In this document: one piece after another, positions 23,892-28,061 of the stretch
How positions within the stretch are numbered: position 1 is the stretch's first letter
How the letters are laid out: every line of letters starts with the position of its first letter
Source of the DNA: an uncultured Dorea sp.
GTDB lineage: Bacteria > Bacillota > Clostridia > Lachnospirales > Lachnospiraceae
Assembly: GCA_934307335.1 (NCBI GenBank)
Contig: CAKRCL010000017.1
Location: forward strand, 1-28,061
Reading direction: 5' to 3'
DNA length: 28,061 nt
Notes under the pieces: model-generated
Seen by the model: the letters and a program-made list of their open reading frames with translations, nothing else
What the model was told of the DNA's origin: nothing
Databases searched by the model: none
Position numbers and translations under genes: made by a program

Positions 23892-24989
23892 ATGTACGAT
23901 TACGTAATTGTAGGAACGGGACTTTACGGAGCAATATTTACACATGAATTGGTAAAGGCAGGAAAAAAATGTTTGGTACTGGAGAGACGTTCTCATATCG
24001 GTGGTAATATTTATACAAAAGAGATGGAAGGTATTCAGGTGCATCAGTACGGAGCGCATATTTTTCACACAAGCAATAAAGAAGTGTGGGATTATATCGG
24101 ACAGTTTGCAACATTTAACCGTTACACGAATTGTCCGGTCGCATACTATAAAGGTCAGATGTACAATATGCCGTTCAATATGAATACGTTTCATAAGATA
24201 TGGGGTGTGACTACACCTGCTGAAGCAAAAGCGAAGATTGATGAACAGGTGAAGGAATACGGAGTAAAGGAACCGAAGAACTTAGAAGAGCAGGCCATCA
24301 GTCTGATCGGAAAAGATATTTATGAGATTCTTGTTAAAGGCTATACTGAGAAACAATGGGGCAGACGTGCGACAGAACTTCCGCCGGAGATTATCAAGAG
24401 GCTTCCGGTTCGCCTGACCTATGATAATAATTATTTTAATGATCTTTATCAGGGGATTCCGGTGGGTGGTTACACGCAGATTATTGAGAAGATGCTGGAA
24501 GGTGCAGATGTACGATTAAATGTGGATTATTTGAAAGAAAAAGAAAATCTGCGCGCACTTGGTAAAAAAGTAGTGTATACTGGTCCTATAGATGCGTATT
24601 TTGATTATTGTTATGGTGAGCTGGAATACCGTTCTGTGCGTTTTGAGACAGAGGTTTTGGATACAGATAATTATCAGGGAAATGCGGTTGTAAATTATAC
24701 AGAATACGAAGTGCCATATACAAGAATCATTGAACATAAGCATTTTGAATTTGGAACTCAGGAAAAGACTGTTATTTCCAGAGAGTATCCAGTGACATGG
24801 AAAAAGGGTGATGAGCCATATTATCCGGTCAATGATGAGAAAAATACAGCACTCTACACAAGATATAAAGAACTGGCGCAGAAAGAGAAAGATATAATCT
24901 TTGGCGGGCGTCTTGGATTGTATCGTTATATGGATATGCATCATGTAGTGGATGCGGCGTTACAGGCTGTAAGAGAAGAAATGAAATAA
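23892..24989 (+). CDS. glf: UDP-galactopyranose mutase
   Basis: Glf is an FAD enzyme that interconverts UDP-galactopyranose and UDP-galactofuranose, the donor for Galf residues in surface polymers. The 365-residue protein begins with the FAD motif IVGTGLYGA (6-14), then VLERRSHIGGNIYT, HQYGAHIFHTSNKEVWDY, and the FNRYTNCPVAYYKGQMYNMPFNM substrate region in two adjoining parts. GYTEKQWGR (about 154-162) and LPPEIIKRLPVRLTYDNNYFND follow, and FGGRLGLYRYMDMHH near the end contacts the flavin. Length is normal. A ribosome binding site AGGAG precedes the ATG. It marks the end of the polysaccharide locus. It implies Galf in the polymer or another glycan. Confidence 0.97.
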   Translation: MYDYVIVGTGLYGAIFTHELVKAGKKCLVLERRSHIGGNIYTKEMEGIQVHQYGAHIFHTSNKEVWDYIGQFATFNRYTNCPVAYYKGQMYNMPFNMNTFHKIWGVTTPAEAKAKIDEQVKEYGVKEPKNLEEQAISLIGKDIYEILVKGYTEKQWGRRATELPPEIIKRLPVRLTYDNNYFNDLYQGIPVGGYTQIIEKMLEGADVRLNVDYLKEKENLRALGKKVVYTGPIDAYFDYCYGELEYRSVRFETEVLDTDNYQGNAVVNYTEYEVPYTRIIEHKHFEFGTQEKTVISREYPVTWKKGDEPYYPVNDEKNTALYTRYKELAQKEKDIIFGGRLGLYRYMDMHHVVDAALQAVREEMK

Positions 24990-25057
24990 GTGATAACGAG
25001 GTTGGAAACCAGGTATCATCAAATGAAGATAATGAATGTAAAGAAGGAGAAAGTATT

Positions 25058-26014
25058 ATGAAATGGAAGCAGTTTCGTTTAAAAACAACGACACAGGCGG
25101 AGGATATTGTGAGTAGTATGCTGGCAGATCTTGGAATAGAAGGTGTGCAGATCGAGGATAAAATTCCTCTCACAGAGCAGGATAAAGAGCAGATGTTTGT
25201 AGATATTTTACCAGATATTCCGGATGACGATGGCACAGCTTACCTGACATTTTATCTGGATGAAGAAGAGGATGTTGCTCCGATCCTTATGAATGTAAGA
25301 AAAGAACTTGAAGATATGCGTGCTTTTTTAGATATCGGAGAATGTACGATCGAGGAGTCTGAGACAGAGGATGTAGACTGGGTCAATAACTGGAAGCAGT
25401 ATTTCCACCAGTTCTATATTGATGATATCCTTGTGATTCCGTCCTGGGAAGATGTAAAGCCGGAAGATAGCGACAAGTTGGTTATTCACATTGATCCGGG
25501 TACAGCATTTGGAACAGGTATGCATGAGACAACACAGCTTTGTATCCGAGCATTAAAAAAATATGTAACTTCTGAGACGGAGATTCTTGATGTAGGATGT
25601 GGAAGTGGTATTCTCGGAATGCTGGCGCTGAAATTTGGAGCAAAGCATTCTCTCGGAACGGATTTGGATCCATGTGCGATTGATGCGACTCATGAGAATA
25701 TGGAAGTGAATGGAATCAGTAAAGAACAGTACGAGGTTATGATTGGTAATATTATCGATGACAAGGAAGTTCAGGACGCAGTCGGATATGAGAAATACGA
25801 TATTGTAGCAGCTAATATTCTGGCAGATGTTCTTGTCCCACTGACACCGGTGATCATTCATCAGATGAAACCGGGTGCTGTGTATATTACAAGTGGTATT
25901 ATTGAAGATAAAGAGAATGTCGTTGTAGAGGCTGTAAAGGCCGCTGGTCTGGAAGTACTTGAAGTCAATCATCAGGGCGAATGGGTATCTGTTGTTGCAA
26001 GAAAGAATGCTTAG
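25058..26014 (+). CDS. prmA: Ribosomal protein L11 methyltransferase
   Basis: PrmA trimethylates ribosomal protein L11 using SAM. The 318-residue protein has an N-terminal substrate-recognition domain (about 1-100, starting MKWKQFRLKTTTQAEDIVSS), a linker with WVNNWKQYFHQF, and a methyltransferase domain with DPGTAFGTGMHETTQLC, motif I DVGCGSGILGM, TDLDPCAIDATHEN, and ANILADVL in place of the usual NPPY. All are typical of PrmA. The next gene, rsmE, starts 12 bases after the stop, a pairing common in Firmicutes. This is where the window returns to conserved housekeeping genes. AAGGAG precedes the start. Confidence 0.96.
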   Translation: MKWKQFRLKTTTQAEDIVSSMLADLGIEGVQIEDKIPLTEQDKEQMFVDILPDIPDDDGTAYLTFYLDEEEDVAPILMNVRKELEDMRAFLDIGECTIEESETEDVDWVNNWKQYFHQFYIDDILVIPSWEDVKPEDSDKLVIHIDPGTAFGTGMHETTQLCIRALKKYVTSETEILDVGCGSGILGMLALKFGAKHSLGTDLDPCAIDATHENMEVNGISKEQYEVMIGNIIDDKEVQDAVGYEKYDIVAANILADVLVPLTPVIIHQMKPGAVYITSGIIEDKENVVVEAVKAAGLEVLEVNHQGEWVSVVARKNA

Positions 26015-26026
26015 AGGAGAGTTGAG

Positions 26027-26764
26027 ATGCAGCATTTTTTTGTAGATGCCTCGCAGGTATCAGAAAATGGAATTCGAATTGAAGGTTCTGATGTGAATCA
26101 TATGAAAAATGTGCTCCGTATGCGTATCGGTGAAGAATTGACCGTCAGTGACGGTGAGGGATGCGAATATCTTTGTACGGTTCGTGAATTTGAAGAAGAT
26201 CAGGTATTGCTTCAGATTTCGGAAGTTCATGCATCAGATGCGGAGCTTCCGTCGAAAATTTATCTTTTTCAAGGGCTTCCGAAGCAGGAAAAGATGGAAT
26301 TGATCGTGCAAAAATGTGTAGAGCTTGGAATATTTGCGATTGTTCCAGTATCTATGAAACGTTGTGTCGTGAAGCTGGATGCAAAAAAAGGTGTGAAGAA
26401 GGTAGAACGTTGGAATTCAATTGCAGCCAGTGCTGCGAAGCAGTCCGGAAGAGGTGTTGTTCCGGAAGTGATGCCGGTTATGTCTTACCGGGAAGCGCTG
26501 AAGATGGCCAAAGATCTGGATGTTGTTCTGGTTCCTTACGAATGTGCGGAAGGTATGGCGCATACGAAAGAGTTGATTCAGGCTGTAAAGCCAGGGCAAT
26601 CAGTAGGAATCTTTATTGGACCGGAAGGTGGATTTGATCTGGAAGAAATCGAACAGGCAAAGGAGATGGGCGGTCAGATCGTGACACTTGGCAAGCGTAT
26701 TCTTAGAACGGAGACAGCAGGACTTGCATTATTGTCTGTATTGATGTTCCATCTGGAAGGATAA
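26027..26764 (+). CDS. rsmE: 16S rRNA (uracil-1498-N3)-methyltransferase
   Basis: RsmE methylates N3 of U1498 in 16S rRNA within the 30S subunit. The 245-residue protein has an N-terminal PUA-like part (about 1-70, with DVNHMKNVLRMRIGEEL) and a SPOUT knot domain: LFQGLPKQEKMELIVQKCVELGI, VPVSMKRCVVK, RWNSIAASAAKQSGRGVVPEV in two parts, IFIGPEGGFDLEEIEQA with the SAM-binding GPEGG, and LGKRILRTETAGLALL with the knot-forming RILRTETA. Length and motifs are normal. It is translated from AGAGGAG and probably co-transcribed with prmA. Confidence 0.97.
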   Translation: MQHFFVDASQVSENGIRIEGSDVNHMKNVLRMRIGEELTVSDGEGCEYLCTVREFEEDQVLLQISEVHASDAELPSKIYLFQGLPKQEKMELIVQKCVELGIFAIVPVSMKRCVVKLDAKKGVKKVERWNSIAASAAKQSGRGVVPEVMPVMSYREALKMAKDLDVVLVPYECAEGMAHTKELIQAVKPGQSVGIFIGPEGGFDLEEIEQAKEMGGQIVTLGKRILRTETAGLALLSVLMFHLEG

Positions 26765-26788
26765 CATATACAGGCAGTAGGTTACACC

Positions 26789-26817
26789 TTGTAAGTTGAG
26801 GCATATCTTGATAATAA
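26789..26817 (+). promoter_or_regulatory. Weak candidate promoter for the cysteine desulfurase-thiI pair
   Basis: TTGTAA (26789-26794) and TAATAA (26812-26817) are 17 bases apart in the 83-base gap after rsmE. The boxes are poor matches; read-through from prmA-rsmE is equally possible. Confidence 0.3.
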
Positions 26818-26847
26818 GAAGAGAATAGGATTAGGAAGTGAGATAGA

Positions 26848-28005
26848 ATGAAAGAGGTATATTTGGACAATTCTGCGACGACGAGAGCATATCCCGAAGT
26901 AGGAGAACTGGTTCGTAAGGTGTTGTGCGAAGATTATGGAAATCCATCTTCTATGCACCGCAAGGGCGTGGAAGCTGAAAAATATATAAAAGAGGCAAAA
27001 GAGACTTTTGCAAAGCTTCTGAAAGTGCAGGAAAAAGAAATTTTCTTCACTTCGGGAGGTACAGAGAGTGATAATCTGGCGTTGATCGGTGCGGCAAAGG
27101 CGAATAAAAGAGCGGGTAATCATTTGATCGCATCCGGAATCGAACATCCGGCAATCATCAATACGATGCGTTATCTGGAAGAAGAGGGATTTCGTGTTAC
27201 ATTTCTTCCGGTGGATCGTTACGGAAGGATCAGTCTGGATGCGTTAAAAGAGGCTCTGTGCGAAGATACGATTCTTGTATCTGTGATGTATGTAAATAAT
27301 GAAGTTGGTTCTGTTCAGCCAATTCAAGAGGCGGCCAGCATTGTGAAAGCATACAAAAAAGATATTTTATTCCATGTAGATGCTGTACAAGGATTTGGAA
27401 AATATCAGATTTATCCGAAGCGTCTGAAGGTAGATATGTGTTCCATCAGTGGACATAAGATTCATGGACCAAAGGGTATCGGAGTTCTTTATATTGATGA
27501 GCATGTGAAGATCAAACCGATTGTATTTGGCGGTGAGCAGCAGAAAAATATTCGATCTGGTACGGAAAATGTACCGGGGATTGCTGGAATCGCGTTGGCT
27601 GCGAAGATGATCTACGATAATCTTGATGAGAAAGTAGCAGCTATGCGTGCGATGAAGGAGCATTTTATCGAAGGAGTGAAAAAGATTCCAGATACGACAA
27701 TCCATGGACTTTATGACGAAACGAGTGCACCGCATATCATTAGTGTGGGATTTGCAGGAATTCGAAGCGAGGTCTTGCTTCATGCATTGGAAGATAAAGG
27801 TATTTATGTATCCAGTGGATCTGCATGTGCATCGAATCATCCGCAGATTAGCGGTGTTTTAAAAGGAATTGGTGCAGGACAGCAGTTCTTGGATGCAACA
27901 CTTCGATTTAGTCTTTCGGAATTTAATACAATGGAAGAGATTGACTATACGCTGGAGACTCTGTATAATATAGTACCGATGCTCAGAAAATATACCAGAC
28001 ATTAG
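26848..28005 (+). CDS. Cysteine desulfurase (NifS/IscS family)
   Basis: A PLP enzyme that takes sulfur from cysteine as an enzyme-bound persulfide. The 385-residue protein shows YLDNSATTRAYPEV (about 4-17), GNPSSMHRKG, FTSGGTESDNLAL, EHPAI, SVMYVNNEVGSVQPI, the HVDAVQGFGK segment, the PLP lysine in SGHKIHGPKGIG (about 200-211), GGEQQKNIRSGTEN, and the catalytic cysteine in SSGSACAS. The short loop before that cysteine and the thiI gene 21 bases downstream indicate a desulfurase dedicated to ThiI, like NifZ in Bacillus, feeding 4-thiouridine in tRNA rather than Fe-S cluster assembly. That assignment rests on context. Confidence 0.95.
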   Translation: MKEVYLDNSATTRAYPEVGELVRKVLCEDYGNPSSMHRKGVEAEKYIKEAKETFAKLLKVQEKEIFFTSGGTESDNLALIGAAKANKRAGNHLIASGIEHPAIINTMRYLEEEGFRVTFLPVDRYGRISLDALKEALCEDTILVSVMYVNNEVGSVQPIQEAASIVKAYKKDILFHVDAVQGFGKYQIYPKRLKVDMCSISGHKIHGPKGIGVLYIDEHVKIKPIVFGGEQQKNIRSGTENVPGIAGIALAAKMIYDNLDEKVAAMRAMKEHFIEGVKKIPDTTIHGLYDETSAPHIISVGFAGIRSEVLLHALEDKGIYVSSGSACASNHPQISGVLKGIGAGQQFLDATLRFSLSEFNTMEEIDYTLETLYNIVPMLRKYTRH

Positions 28006-28026
28006 AGATAAATGAGGAGAAGATCG

Positions 28027-28061
28027 ATGAGATTTCATACATTTTTATTGAAATACGGGGA
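28027..28061 (+). CDS. thiI: tRNA 4-thiouridine synthase ThiI, N-terminal fragment (runs off the window)
   Basis: Only the first 11 full codons are present: MRFHTFLLKYG. Together with the Glu expected next, this is the LxKYGE motif that opens ThiI proteins before the ferredoxin-like domain. GAGGAG at 28013-28018 gives a good ribosome binding site. The cysteine desulfurase directly upstream is the usual sulfur donor partner. Family is inferred from a short stretch plus gene order. Confidence 0.75.
   Translation, partial: MRFHTFLLKYG

Noticed and set aside
24990..25057. Terminator hairpin after glf
   Set aside because: GGTT/AACC and TGATA/TATCA can pair only with a mismatched interior, and no T run follows.
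25553..26035. 160-codon minus-strand open frame opposite prmA
   Set aside because: Antisense to a conserved methyltransferase gene; no recognisable protein features.

Overview
The window reads as a chromosome segment from a low-G+C, Gram-positive gut-type Firmicute, most likely a Lachnospiraceae (Blautia/Dorea/[Ruminococcus]-like). The reasons are strong AGGAGG-type ribosome binding sites, LytR-CpsA-Psr (LCP) wall-polymer ligases, a GerMN lipoprotein, a cysteine desulfurase next to thiI, and A/T-rich codon use. The genus is inferred, not shown.

About 25 kb is a cell-surface polysaccharide locus, probably rhamnose-rich. Positions 1-4927 hold an acyltransferase, a GT2 enzyme, and a three-gene set (DPM1-like GT2, DUF2304 protein, DUF2142/GT-C-like membrane protein) that resembles streptococcal side-chain modules such as GacI/GacJ/GacL. 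A sigma-A-like promoter at 4947-4975 then precedes a Wzm/Wzt-type ABC exporter, a small membrane-anchored protein of unknown function, a rhamnosyltransferase-like GT2, a WsaF-like GT4 and an NAD-dependent epimerase (5018-10371), ending at a hairpin.

The middle part (10467-15997) has a GerMN lipoprotein, a MerR-family regulator fused to a SAM methyltransferase, and the complete dTDP-L-rhamnose operon in the order rmlA-rmlB-rmlD-rmlC. The rml promoter has the MerR signature: a perfect 9-bp dyad lying in a 19-bp spacer between -35 and -10, just downstream of the MerR-methyltransferase gene.

A minus-strand GT2 (16030-17010) shares a bidirectional terminator with rmlC and has a divergent promoter pair with the next unit. 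That unit holds a polyprenyl-phosphate sugar-1-phosphate transferase (chain initiation), an LCP ligase and a second rhamnosyltransferase-like GT2. A second LCP ligase with a Ser/Gly-rich tail has its own promoter. It is followed by a single-pass surface protein (cohesin-like domain, duplicated unnamed module, Lys-rich then Asp-rich cytoplasmic tail) and by UDP-galactopyranose mutase.

From 25058 the window becomes housekeeping: prmA, rsmE, a cysteine desulfurase and the start of thiI.

Together the genes could make dTDP-rhamnose and UDP-Galf, start a chain on undecaprenyl phosphate, extend it with rhamnosyltransferases, export it by the ABC transporter, decorate it outside the membrane, and attach it to peptidoglycan with LCP enzymes. 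No gap longer than about 180 bases lacks a gene. I saw no tRNA, rRNA, insertion sequence, CRISPR array or phage gene.
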